Origin: Eustoma russellianum
Taxonomy: Eukaryota > Streptophyta > Magnoliopsida > Gentianales > Gentianaceae
Direction of reading: 5' to 3'
DNA length: 64,000 nucleotides
NCBI GenBank assembly: GCA_036186865.1
Contig: AP025055.1
Span: 2,518,341 to 2,582,340 of the forward strand
The notes under the pieces were generated by a model. That model saw only the letters and a list, made by a program, of their open reading frames with translations, made no database searches and was not told where the DNA came from. Positions 35,301-44,776 of this stretch are shown here, piece by piece (the stretch's first letter is position 1; each line of letters opens with the position of its first letter). Position numbers and translations under genes: made by a program.

Positions 35301-38300
35301 CAAGTCTACTTCTGGATACATTTTTCTTCTTGCTGGAGGAGCAGTATCTTGGAGAAGTAAGAAGCAAACCATTATTGCTTCGTCCACTATGGAGGCTGAG
35401 TTTATTGCGTGCTATGAAGCTACTTCACAGGCTCTTTGGATGAAATACTTCATCAGTGGTCTTAAAGTTGTCGATAGTGTTGAGAGACCAATTAAGATTT
35501 TCTGCGATAACAAAGCGGCAGTGTTCTTTGCGAAAAACAATAAGAGTGGGAGTCGCAGCAAGCATATCGACATAAAGTATCTGAAGGTCAGAGATCATAT
35601 TAGCAAGGGAGATGTAAAGATTGAACACATAAGTACGGAGTCAATGTTGGCTGATCCCATGACGAAAGGTTTACCGATACAAGTATTTGGGGATCATGTT
35701 GCCAATATGGGACTACGTGGTTCTCCTTGATTTTGTATTTTTGATCTTATTGTCTAGACATTCGTTTGACATTTGTTTATTTTATTTGCGCAATCTAAGT
35801 TAGGATCTGTTTGATCCATACACGAGGACCCATTGAGATGATTTATAATAAGGCGTTCATTTTGTTTGATTGTTTGTATAATGCATGGTAATACTTGGAA
35901 GGGAGTGCTCGTTGTTTAATCTAAGAGCGCAACCGCCTTGATTCGTATGTGTTATATTTTCGATCGAGGTAGTCAAGTTGTTCGAGTGACATTTTTGTTT
36001 TGGCCAAGTTACTTAGTCACTTGTGTAGCGTTGTCTAGTGTTGACATTTGATCCAAGTGGGAGAATGTTGGATAAATATTAGACGTAATGTTTATCTTTA
36101 AGATTTATCCCGTGATTTATTAATTTAAATCACATATAGTGTGGATCACCATGTCATCTTATCTCCTAGACTTGTATTTGACTACAACTCCTTGGTGGTA
36201 AGGGATTATCACCATACAGTAGAGTTTGTGATGGTACGGACTCTAATCAAGACAGGATTAGGGGGTCCCTAGCCTAGCCTATAAATAAGAGCCTATGGTT
36301 GTCCATCAAACCATCTCATTCAAGCCAAGAGGAACAAGGCTAGAAGACTACCCTAAGGACTACATCAACACGAAGAAGGCTTCTACAAACGACAATGGCC
36401 GGAGGTAACTTTATTTGCTTCCGTATTTATTTTGGGCTAACAAAAGACTGTTGTATGAGATACATCCTCCGGATGTTTTGATATTTCGGTTCATACAAAT
36501 TTGCATTTAACCAAAAAAAAAAGAATATTTTTGCTTCCCAAGTGCTACATAGCACCTAGTGCTTATGAAAGACTTATGGGCCATGAGTAAAAGGGACCTT
36601 TTAAATGATCAAGTTTGGTGATTTAGTAAATTACTACCTCGCCTAAAGACTTAGTGAGTATACAATGAGGCCAGTAACTTATACATTTATGCACTTAACA
36701 CGTCTCATCACATGTGGACTTATCACACATGCATAACAGTTTTTATTTTTACGTTTTAAAACCACGTTTCCTGCTACTGATGAACACCAAAACCAACATG
36801 CTCCTGATCTAGGTAAAATATTCATCATTAACCTTCTAGATGGAATAAAGCAAAATGACTCACTAAATTGGAGTCAAGTACACACTCTTCCTTGACTTTG
36901 GAATATGATGGAATAAAACAAAATGACTCACTAAATTGGCTGCACTTCTTATATTGTGAAGTAATAGTTGATCGACACAGCTTGATGCAATTTTCATTAT
37001 GGGTCATCAGGAAACAACCTATATGTGTTTCTAACACATGTGTATAGTTGCGTATATCCGACCTCCTCATACCCCGCCATAGGCGGGAGTCTCTAACACA
37101 ATGGGGTTGCTGTCGTTGTTGTTGTTGTTGTTGAACCTTCTAGATGCAACTTTCATGTGGTATGTGAAATTAAACTAGAAATGCGCACAAAGTACAACAA
37201 TTATTGTGTAGCAGACAATAAATGAGTTAAGGGTTCTTACGAGGTCTCTTTGGTGAAATTGCCAGATAAACTGTTATCATGCAATAAACTTGGTGACATG
37301 GGATAGCTATCAGCTTTTCCGTTCATCTTGTTCTTCTGAGGAGCTTTTCCATTATCAATCTTGAGATTTTCGATGTCATTAATTAATAATCCATCCTCCC
37401 AATGATGAGAGGCCACATTCATGAACTTGATAGGCTCCAATTGATTTTGATGAAATTTACCATCTTGAGTCAGGATTTGATTCCTCTCTGGCCTCAAAGG
37501 ATTAGGGGATCTAGGATTCCCCTTCTCCATGGCCTGCAACCATGCAGTTTCTAACTTCTGCTCTTGGATAATTGATTCTGTTCTCCGCAATGGAGGTTCT
37601 AGCATCTGCTGTTTTGCACTACTTATCAGGACATTTGCCTCTGATGAGTCAAAAGTACCAAGAACATGGTCATCATGATCATTTACGCTTCTTCTAGGAA
37701 CCTTAAGAGCATCTTGACAGGAATCAGGATTGGGGCTTCCATTCTTTCTGCAATATGTTCCAGGGTTTTCCCAGGTAGTTGAGTTTGAACTTCTGACGGT
37801 GTTTGGTAAAGCCTCTAGTTTTGCACCGTTTGTTGAGATCTCCTCATCTTGCAAAAGAATGATCCTAACCACAACATTGCTTCTTAAAACGGTTTCAAAT
37901 GAGTTTGTGATGCTATTGTGAAACCTTTCTGCTTGTGACTTCATGTCCTCACCTCTAATTGCAATATATGCAACAAAAACACCTGCTAACAGAAGGAAAC
38001 TTGTCAAAAGATCTTAAAGGCAACATGAATATTTAGTTAGAGATATCCTCAGAGTCCAGTTACCCCCGAGTCATAAACTTCAGATAAGAAAATGATTTCG
38101 TGAATCTCAGTTAAATGGTGTACCTTCAACTTCAGAGAGAGATACTAGCTTTCCAAATGTGTGAAGCAATTGCCTGAGTGACTTCAAATGGCATTTTCCC
38201 ACACATCTTACCCAGATATCTTCCAGTAAGTCTGAGTTCATGTGACTAGATGTAGTCTTCCAGGAGACATATGGGCTAGGCAATATACCATTATGTTGGA

Positions 38301-41300
38301 ACTCGTTTAGCGTAGGATGGCGCACAGAACTAGAAGTACCAGCACGGGGTGAATCACCTTCTTTACTGCTTGACTTTCTTATGCCACATTTCATTAAGGA
38401 CATAGGAGAACATGACGTTCGGAATGCATATTCAGGATCACTTTTCTGATATGAACTCGGTTCTTCTTCGATTGTGTTAGAGCTCTGCCTTCTACTACTT
38501 CCAGAATGAGGTGGATCTGTAGATGAGATAGAGCCCAGTTGTAATAATGTTTCTATGAACCATCTTGATCCTTCGCTTGGAATCCTTGACTGATTCTCAG
38601 CTTCAGAAAGAAGCTTAAGGGCACGTTTCAGTATTTGCACTTCTGCTTCAGTTACTGAAATATTGATAGGTCACATCAAAAAATTATCTTATGCTATACA
38701 AAAAAAAAAGGCACAAAATATTGTACATAAGATATGGTTAGAATTTCATAAGCAACTCCATTTCAAAGAAGAAAAAGATTGCAGGATTAAGCGAATGCAA
38801 CTTACAATTCCTCCAGGTAAATAATGAATCCTTTTCTTTGTCATCAATGGTATTACTTCTAGCAATGATATCCATTATAAGGGTTGCCATTTGGGACATC
38901 AAAGCCATTGGATCACCGCCGGTATCTAACAGCTCTTGGGCTCTTTTCACAACTTCTGCCGTGTTAGAGGACAAGGACAACTCCAAGAGCTCCAAAAGTT
39001 TCACATTTGAGACTATCCCAACCTGGACAGGAGAAAGCTTCAAACGAAATATAGAGTGCGAAGAACAAAAAACTATCCAGCTTTGACCTCAGATCACAGA
39101 ACATGGGCTTCACTTACACGATATGCAGCATGAAGCTGTGATGCAGATAATCAGTTGTATATAAGCAATCCCAAAATTAGATTTTACATTAGAGGGCATC
39201 ATAATGTTTCTATTTCCAATGGAGTCAAGGACACGCTCTTTTTTGACTTTGGAATATGATGGAATAAAGCAAAACGACTCACTAAATTGGCTGCACTTCT
39301 TATATTGTGAAGTAGCAGTTGATCGACATAGCTTGATGCAATTTTCATTATGGGTCATCGGGAAACAACTTCTGTGTGTTTCTAACACATGTGTATGGTT
39401 GTGTAACCCAGCCATAGGCAGGAGCCTCTAAGGCAATGTGATAATGTTGTTGTTGTTGTTGTTGGGCATCATAAAAGAAACAGCAACATTTTGAACAAAA
39501 TATTAATCTCTTTATATTTTCTTGGATAAGAAAGAGCTGAGGAGGCCTCAGTGGTTGGAAGTAAGGAACAAATTGTCCAAGAGAGCATTGAAACAATAAG
39601 CATGCATGCCAAATAATGGACAAAAATATGATTTAATTGGATGTTGCCACTTTGACCACAAGAATAAAGAAACAAGTTGCACCCAAGCCAAAGGATTATG
39701 GCAGAAACACTTACAAGTTCGTCAACCAGAAAAGTAGTAATTCTTTTGCCAATTAAACTCAACTGGTCCAACATAGACTCTGCATCCTCAAGTGAACCAT
39801 CTGCATTCACGGCAATGAGATTTAGTGCTTCACTTTCAACATCTATATTTTCTTCAGTGGCTATCTTCTTCAATCTTGCAACAATATCACCATCTTGAAT
39901 CTTGTTAAAAAGGTACTTCTGGCACCGAGATAAAACAGTGTGTGGCAAATTGACAAGATTTGTTGTTATCAATATAAAGATAACATGTGGAACTGGTTCC
40001 TCCAGAAACTTAAGAAATGACATCCAGATCTTTGCTGGCAACAAGTGACATTCATTTACAACAAAGATCTTGTAACCCGAAAAAGATGATGAACCACCAG
40101 CCAAAATGCTTTTCAGGAAATATTGCAAACCAACAATTGCCTTATTGTCAGTGCCATCAACTTCAGTAAGATTCCTGCTTTCCCCAGAAACAAAATTATC
40201 ACATTCTCTGCAAATCCCACAAGGTTTAGTCTCCTCAGATGCAAGGCAATTCAAAGCTGCAGCAAAAACTCTAGAAGTTGAAGATTTTCCAGTCCCACGT
40301 GGGCCTTGAAATAAATAAACAGGTGCTACCCTATTCCTTGAAACTGCATTCATAAGCGACTGAACCACAATATTCTGCCCAACCAATTCTTCGAAAAACA
40401 TGGGCCTATATTTTTGGCTTAGACTTCTCATAATCTCAGGACTTCCTTCTTCTGCTTCTTCTACTTCTTCTTCTTTTACGAAAGCCTCTTCTTGTTCCCT
40501 TTTAAGTGCTACAACCTCTAAACCATCTTGACTCCAAGCATTTGTTGACCACCCTTTTCCATCTAACTGACTCAAAGCCTCCATTTCTAGCTCCCCAAAT
40601 TTCATTGAGGCCTCATCTTCAGTATTACAAGTTCCCACTGATGACCCTAACCTGCAATTCACATGGTTTGTTAGCAATGGTTTGCAATTTTGAGCAGCAG
40701 TTCTTGAACTAGACTTCCTTTTTATGTATCCAAGAGATGAATCATGACAACCCCTCTTGCACATGTTGCCACGTATACACAGAATGTTGCTTTCTTTCCT
40801 TCTCAAAACATCAGATAAGGATGGAGAAAAACAACTTCCACTACCCCCTCTGGACTTTGGGGTCGTCCTTCTAGACCAGTAGCAAGGAATTCCACATCCA
40901 TTTCTACCATGAAAATCCAACTGGTCATCCTCCTCATCATCTGCATCATGGAAAGAGCCAGTCATGGCATCCCATGATGTCAATGTACCTGGATATCTAG
41001 CAGCATGCTTTGTATAAGAACTAATGGACAATGTTGGAGTACCATATGAGTAAGATGAATCATCCTTTCGACTCCTTCTGAATAACTTACCAGATTTCTT
41101 ATTCCTAAGCCTAGCAAGCAATGGGGAATCAGCAGAGAATCTCCATAACAAATCCATGGGATTAAAACAATCGTCTGCATTACCAGAGTAACTAACTAAA
41201 CTAGACAAATCACCCCTACCTAAAGCCCTCGTTGCTCTTTTGGAACCCCTACCAGAAATGTGTTGATGACTCAACTTTTTACACCTCAAAATTGAATTGG

Positions 41301-41892
41301 GGTCCTTATTTTTCTTGGTTTTTTTCCTATTACTTTGCCTAATGGGTATAAAGGCAGTATCTTTACATTTAAACAAGTTAGAAGCATACTTGTCACTTAC
41401 AAAAGAATCACTCCTCGTTTCATTGCCATAATATCTTGCATCACTCAAGCAATCCTCCGCTTTCTCCTGCAGCCCTTGAGTTGAAGAAGCTACTTCAATA
41501 GCGTCAAGAACACCATTTTGAAGTCCATCATTACCATATTTCCTGCTCTTTTCACTGCCTGATTTCTGAGTCCTCCAGTTATACAAGAACACCTTTTTCC
41601 CTTTCTCCTTAGTCGCAATATCTGTAGTACCATTTAGAACTAAAGGCAAATGAGACTGAGATTTACCATTGCTATTCTCCTCCACGTCATTCTGGTAATG
41701 ATGATAATAATGTTGACCAGCTGCAGATCTTGCAGAATCTAGAGGGGGCCTCCAAGAAGTAGTATCTGGATCTTTTAACAATCTGGCTGCTCTCTTAATC
41801 TGAATCAGTTCTTTCTTCAAATGCATGCTGCTTGGATCAAACATACCTCCTCCTCTTCCATCATTCCTTTTTCCATTCATTTCTGATAACAT
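29325..41892 (-). CDS. STICHEL-like protein (DNA polymerase III gamma/tau-type AAA+ domain), split over five exons
   Basis: Exons as read: 41892-39715, 39022-38806, 38654-38124, 37982-37241 and 29505-29424 or on to the stop at 29325; all junctions are GT-AG and phases agree, giving about 1280 residues if read through. The N-terminal half is basic and low-complexity. The AAA+ module begins near residue 500 (SLSQKYRP, EELVGQN), with Walker A GPRGTGKSS (about 529), a Cys cluster (CGICREC), a Walker B-like FVVNECHLL with Asn for the usual Asp, and SRCQKY. It continues into a clamp-loader lid (DGSLEDAESMLDQL) and the tail exon GYESASANHGCTGLLCW typical of STICHEL proteins. STICHEL controls trichome branching in Arabidopsis; relatives are less known. 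The last intron (37240-29506) contains a LINE piece and copia element C. The C-terminal end is uncertain. Confidence 0.85.
29577..30053 (+). mobile_element. LINE (non-LTR) remnant, left part, split by copia element C
   Basis: The plus strand encodes a zinc-binding reverse transcriptase tail (zf-RVT): CPLCLQYEEKVDHIFF, with the final Cys codon after a stop, then AVWMSIIAWLGLP and a FIWEGRNKLIF stretch, as at the 3' end of plant L1-like ORF2. In-frame stops are present. The continuation (36443-36520) lies beyond the copia insertion and ends in TTTGCATTTAACC plus poly(A). Confidence 0.75.
30054..30430 (+). repeat. 5' LTR of copia element C
   Basis: It begins TGTTGGATAAA and ends GGGCTAACA. A TATA box (TATAAATA) lies at 30268-30275, so the transcript should start near 30300. 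It is followed directly by the primer-binding site. Confidence 0.96.
30433..30444 (+). other. Primer-binding site of copia element C
   Basis: TGGTATCAGAGC, complementary to the 3' end of plant initiator tRNA-Met, starts 2 bp after the LTR. Confidence 0.95.
30445..31725 (+). other. Untranslated leader of copia element C
   Basis: About 1.28 kb between primer-binding site and gag. Open frames within it have no recognisable protein sequence. Near 31530-31690 a CTACCC(A)CAGG(A)A-like phrase occurs three times, which might matter for translation or packaging, but this is speculation. Confidence 0.6.
31726..35730 (+). CDS. Gag-Pol polyprotein of copia element C (RT motif A altered)
   Basis: The frame is open from a non-ATG position; the first ATG is 31726, but 31768 (MFDSAK) is the likelier start, giving 1334 or 1321 residues. 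Order: Gag with a CCHC knuckle (CRFCKKKGHWKKDC, about 32448), protease-like WIDCGSTIH (about 32580; canonical form is D-S/T-G-A), pre-integrase HKRLGH and CVECIKGK, integrase with HTDLCGP, FIDDYSR, SDRGGEY and AERRNR, reverse transcriptase with YVDD (about 34755), RNase H with SDYSGC, STMEAEF, CDNKAAV and SKHIDIKY. The element would encode its own particle, protease, integrase and RT. The motif A codon at 34495-34497 is TAC (Tyr) where copia RTs have Asp, as element A does, so RT is probably dead. No stops or frameshifts. Confidence 0.95.
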   Translation: MIVCFYGYAVPTVSMFDSAKTPILTGDNYAEWKEVILLTLGCMDLDLALRVDEPPKPTDSSTPLEVSNYEKWERSNRLSMMLIKTRISPSIRGSIPKLENVKAYMKAVDEQFVSSDKAVANTLMKRLSNMTHDRSRGVREHIMEMRDIAAKLNSLKVEISDSFLVHFVLNSLSPDFGPFKISYNTHKENWSINELLTMCVQEEERMKNESIETVHFTTHSKTNALKGKGVIKKKTGNKDRCRFCKKKGHWKKDCLKYKGWLERKGNFSFVCRESNFTEVSDNTWWIDCGSTIHISKTLQGFLNLRKPKETERNIYSGNRMGSTVEGVGSYRLILKTGFQLDLENTFYVPSFSRNLISLSRLSILGFDSNTHLNVMNLSLGNKIVGCAKLNGFLFQLELDPMYEYTLLTETATKRCIINENSSRLWHKRLGHISIDRMKRLVNEGVLQTLDFTDFGTCVECIKGKQTNKTVKGAKRSSQLLEIIHTDLCGPCHIPCLNGQKYFISFIDDYSRFMYLYLLFDKSEALDAFKIFKLEVEKQKEKTIKIVRSDRGGEYYGRYTEKGQMIGPFAEFLRKEGIVGQYTMPGSPQQNGVAERRNRTLMDMVRSMVSTTNLSVSFWSEALKTAVYVLNRVPSKAVPTTPFELWNGWKPSLRHLHVWGCPVEVKVYNPSIKKLDERTKSGYFIGYALNSKGYRFYCPSHSPYLVEARNAKFLEDHEVSGSDSNREFRFEEVRDIPVPLHKDNLDAIQHVEEPQTVQPQIVESHQEPIETIIPTPIEPVGVRRSIRTRKSAIPDDYIVYLQESDYDIGTCHDPMSFSEAMKSDKSSQWFNAMKEEMESMAKNKVWELVPLPTRASMVGCKWVFKTKRDSVGNIERYKARLVAKGFTQKEGIDYHETFSPVSKKDSFRIIMALVAHFDLELHQMYVKTAFLNGVLDEEVYMRQPEGFVDSKNDQLVCKLNRSIYGLKQASRQWNLRFHEVVSSSGFVENIVDQCIYLKMSGSKYIFLVLYVDDILLASSDLGLLCETKQFLTLNFDMKDMGEASYVLGIEIHRDRASKVLGLSQKAYINKVLEKFGMQKCKPTAAPIAKGDKFSLDQCPKNALEKDEMKDKPYASLIGSLMYALVCTRPDLSFAVGVLGRYLSDPGIAHWQAAKRVLRYLQGTKEYKLTYRRSEILEVLGYSDSDYSGCVDTSKSTSGYIFLLAGGAVSWRSKKQTIIASSTMEAEFIACYEATSQALWMKYFISGLKVVDSVERPIKIFCDNKAAVFFAKNNKSGSRSKHIDIKYLKVRDHISKGDVKIEHISTESMLADPMTKGLPIQVFGDHVANMGLRGSP
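35731..36065 (+). other. 3' untranslated part of copia element C
   Basis: About 335 bp lie between the polyprotein stop and the 3' LTR, ending in the purine tract AAGTGGGAGAA. No coding sequence was recognised. Confidence 0.75.
36066..36442 (+). repeat. 3' LTR of copia element C
   Basis: It matches the 5' LTR over its whole length by eye. The TATA box copy is at 36280-36287. The target duplication AAAGA follows at 36443-36447. Confidence 0.96.
36443..36520 (+). mobile_element. LINE remnant, right part with poly(A) end
   Basis: After the copia LTR and target duplication, the text reads GGTTCATACAAATTTGCATTTAACC followed by an A run. This resembles plant LINE 3' ends and is the continuation of the remnant at 29577-30053. 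A reversed copy of the same end occurs near 54665-54700. Confidence 0.65.
36880..37132 (+). repeat. TTG-tail repeat (family R1)
   Basis: A full copy ending in TTGTTGTTGTTGTTG, directly preceded by a short duplicate of its own 5' half (36835-36880). It lies in intron 4 of the STICHEL-like gene, antisense to the gene. Confidence 0.75.
39214..39463 (+). repeat. TTG-tail repeat (family R1)
   Basis: A full copy in intron 1 of the STICHEL-like gene (39023-39714), antisense to the gene, with a long TTG tail. Confidence 0.75.
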
Positions 41893-42974
41893 TAACTTAA
41901 ATGGCACCCAGAAGACCAATAAATCCAAGACCTTTTGCCCTGCTCTTTAAATGCTGCTTGCTTTATTTACCCACATTGTATTTTAAAGTTGGTACTTGAA
42001 AAAAAGAGTACTTTGTTTCTTACTAAAGAGGGGAGAAGAGAAAGATTCAAACGGGAGCAAAGCAGCAAGAGGGCTGACAAACTTTTAATTCATCAACTGT
42101 ATAAAAGTCATTGCACATGTGAGGTTTGGGACTCCATTAATAGTTTTTCACCTTTACTTAAAGTTTCATTTGTTTATAGTTGTGGACAGGGTGATTTGAG
42201 GAGATGGGTTCTGATTGAAGTTGAAGAAATTGATGATGAATATGGAAAGGTGGAGTATTGGATGCCAAAATGGCAAGAAAAATGCTCAGAAATAGGACAT
42301 GATTAAACAGGAAGCAAAATGGTTTTGCCTCCCCTTGAGCCCCCGGTCCCTGACCAGCAAGATTCCAATCGGGTTTGTTTTTATGTTTTGTTTTTCTGTC
42401 TCGTCAACGAGTAGCGTTGTTTGTGATTGTGTGCCTTGATTCAAGTATTTAAGCAATTATTTGTACTATACACATTTAATTATTAACTTAATAAAATGTT
42501 ATGCAACAATCCAACATTGTTTGTGAAGTAAAATATTTGTATATTATTGTAATACATTTTTGATATAAAGTAATTGGGTTTTGTTGATATTGTTTTTTTT
42601 TCTTTTTGTAAATGTTGTTTCTCTCGCACTATAAAAAAAAGCATGAAGTAAACTTTTATGTATGATATTGTAATAAAATATTATTGGAAATGTGTTGGAA
42701 AAAGATAAGTTTAATCCTAATTAAAACAAGCACAATTTGTGGTTTTGTTGTTCATAATAATTACTCTTTCATCAATAGATATACACAAATAATAAGAAAT
42801 GCCAATTTTTTAAAAATTTTGGGGAAAAAATGTCATTTAAGCAGAGTAATTGGTGCTTCAACATAGATACTCACTCTTTATTTGTCTAGGATGCTTAATA
42901 CTCCAATTGTTATTTTTTTTTTACTTCCATTGGTATATGTTTTTAGAAAAATTTTGGTTGGAAGATATATGAAA

Positions 42975-43222
42975 CATAGCGTATGTATATATGTCTGTCT
43001 ATATGTATGTGTGTTTGTGTATGCATATATACATATGTACACGTGTGTGTACATATATGTGTGTATACATATGTGCACATGTGTGTATATACATGTGTGG
43101 ATATATACACGTGTGTGTATATGTGTGTTTATATACATATGCACATGTTTGTGCTCATGTGTATGTGTGTATATATACATATGCGCACGTGTGTATATGT
43201 GTCTGTATATATACATATGTCA
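42975..43222. repeat. Compound TG/CA/TA dinucleotide tract
   Basis: About 250 bp of nearly unbroken purine-pyrimidine alternation (GTATATATG, GTGTGTGT, ACATATAC and similar). It opens long artefactual frames rich in Tyr, Val, Cys and His on both strands. Such alternation can adopt Z-DNA or cruciform structure. Confidence 0.85.
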
Positions 43223-43269
43223 ATCCTTGGTCGTCCCAAACGACAACGTATTGGCAATTATGGTTTCGC

Positions 43270-43495
43270 AAAGCGAAGAAAGAAATTGTCCATTCTTTCG
43301 GATTCGAGGGGTTCAGATTCCCTCACCGCCCTTCCCTTACCGCATGCGTGACACGTGGCAGCAGGGAGGGGTGGTGAAGCTGGATGAAAGTTATCCTCAT
43401 CCAGCCTCACCATCCCTTTCTGTCGCCACGTGTCACGTGGTGAGAAGTGGGGTGATTCACCGTACGGTGGGTTGATCGCATCCCGGATTCGAGAG
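43270..43495. repeat. Hairpin MITE (family M1)
   Basis: CGTGACACGTGGCAGC and GGTGAAGCTGGATGA on the left fold onto TCATCCAGCCTCACC and GCCACGTGTCACG on the right. Outer arms include GATTCCCTCACCG against GGTGGGTTGATCGC-type sequence, less well matched. Confidence 0.65.
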
Positions 43496-43560
43496 GGCTC
43501 CTGCGTCTGTCGCGTATTTCGCAAAATGGAAAGAAGACGCTTTCACTTCGGTTTCTCTAT

Positions 43561-44624
43561 AGGGCCATGATCTGCTTCTCTTATTCGCTTTCAACCATCC
43601 TCCTCATCCATTCTCTCTTCATGTCGCTGCTTCTGTTATCTTCTTGTATTGGGATTTCTTGTATTTTTCCTCCTGCCTGTTGATTCTCGTTGAAAGAAAA
43701 TAGGTTTGTGTTTAAGGTATTTTCAGTTTTCCAAGTGGTGGTTTAGGGATTTTAATTCTTACAAGTGATCTGCCTTTCCTCTTTTGCATACATCAATTCT
43801 AATGCAACAAACGGCATATAAGAAGATATAAAAGCTTCATAGTTAACAACCATTGGTTTTGCAGGGGTGATGTAGTACGAGGAGGACAACAAGGCAAAGC
43901 AGCATTCGGATTGAAGGAGGTATGGTGGAAGTCATTGTATTGTTGGGGCAGAGGGCGAAGATGACATCTCCTCTTTGATGAAACTCCAAGAACTACGACT
44001 TTAATATTGTCAGCCCTTCAAATGCTCATTTTCCCTTCCAAAAGTAGATCAAAACCCCCAAATCAATCGCGAGAAACCTGCATTGGAAATGGGTCCAAAA
44101 GTGCATTTCTATTTTCTGGTCATCTCAATTTGGGCGGCTTCATTTCAATCATCCTATCCAACAACTATCGGAGCCCCTGAAACCCCCCTGCAATTTCAAT
44201 TATTTCAAGACCATCAGTGCTTGTATGGATACTGGGATGCCATCTGTTCCTGGCAGTTTTGGGTTCTGGAATCTGATGGAAACATTCATGGTTAATCTTC
44301 AGAGAGCAGAGGGGAGGAAACTGAATGTGCCTTTGATTGTCCCTTCCAATGTTCCCTCTTCCTTCTATCAAAGCCATCTTCTTTTGAGGAGTTCCAGTCA
44401 TAATTTAATACGCTTTGCATAGTATTGCTGGGTTTTCGGTCTATTGGAGCTGTTAAGGTGCCAAATGGTTCCATCTTAGGCCACTTCATTCAGCTTCCAC
44501 ATTCTGTTTGGTATGGTCTTCATGGCATTGGTCTGCTTCCACTGTTTATTGTTGTTGGCAAAAGGTTGAACCCAACCCAAAGGCCCTACTGCCCATGCCC
44601 CAGCCCCAAGGAGCTGTGTAGATG
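43561..44624 (+). other. Possible decayed gene or transcript fragment, unidentified
   Basis: The segment has less repetitive, codon-like composition on the plus strand; several overlapping frames (44083-44295, 44225-44422, 44425-44625) contain ordinary-looking protein sequence, and the start resembles a 5' UTR. The frames are separated by stops and frame changes. I do not recognise a family, so a pseudogene or 5' exon of an unknown gene is only a guess. Confidence 0.25.
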
Positions 44625-44776
44625 ATGTAAATCAGTAGTTTAGCGGCTTCCTAGATTGGGTGAGATATTACCCAGTTACCCACACAAGGTGCCCCCACAA
44701 ACTAGGTCTTTGACCTGAAAGTAGACATCGTCTCTGGATTCAAACTCATGACCTCTTGTTGGCAATCCTCAACCCG
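44625..44776 (-). repeat. SINE (family S1), part interrupted by the TIR element
   Basis: It contains reversed SINE phrases: GATGTAAATCAG, GTTACCCACACAAGGTGCC and ATTCAAACTCATGACCTC (B box). The A box continues at 45614-45655 (TTCAACCCGAGTATCAACTGGACTATG), after the inserted element. Confidence 0.7.

Larger units (their letters stand above)
30054..36442 (+). mobile_element. Full-length Ty1/copia retrotransposon (element C)
   Basis: The 6389-bp element has 377-bp LTRs (30054-30430 and 36066-36442) that look identical base for base, a primer-binding site after the 5' LTR, one gag-pol frame, a purine tract (AAGTGGGAGAA) just before the 3' LTR, and a 5-bp target duplication AAAGA (30049-30053 and 36443-36447). 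Identical LTRs imply recent insertion. It sits in the fourth intron of the STICHEL-like gene in the opposite orientation, inside a LINE remnant. One substitution removes a catalytic Asp of the reverse transcriptase. Confidence 0.96.
41893..43560. other. Upstream region of the STICHEL-like gene
   Basis: Presumably it contains the 5' UTR and promoter (minus strand). No clear TATA box or coding exon was identified. It holds a purine-pyrimidine tract (42975-43222) and an M1 hairpin MITE (43270-43495). A 123-codon plus-strand frame at 41935-42306 has no family resemblance. Confidence 0.45.

Noticed and set aside
41935..42306. A 123-codon plus-strand frame upstream of the STICHEL-like gene
   Set aside because: No recognisable motif and it lies antisense to the probable 5' UTR; coding potential could not be supported.
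42882..43475. Long frames on both strands through the TG/CA/TA tract
   Set aside because: Their residues (runs of Tyr, Val, Cys, His, Ile) come directly from the dinucleotide repeats; they are not genes.
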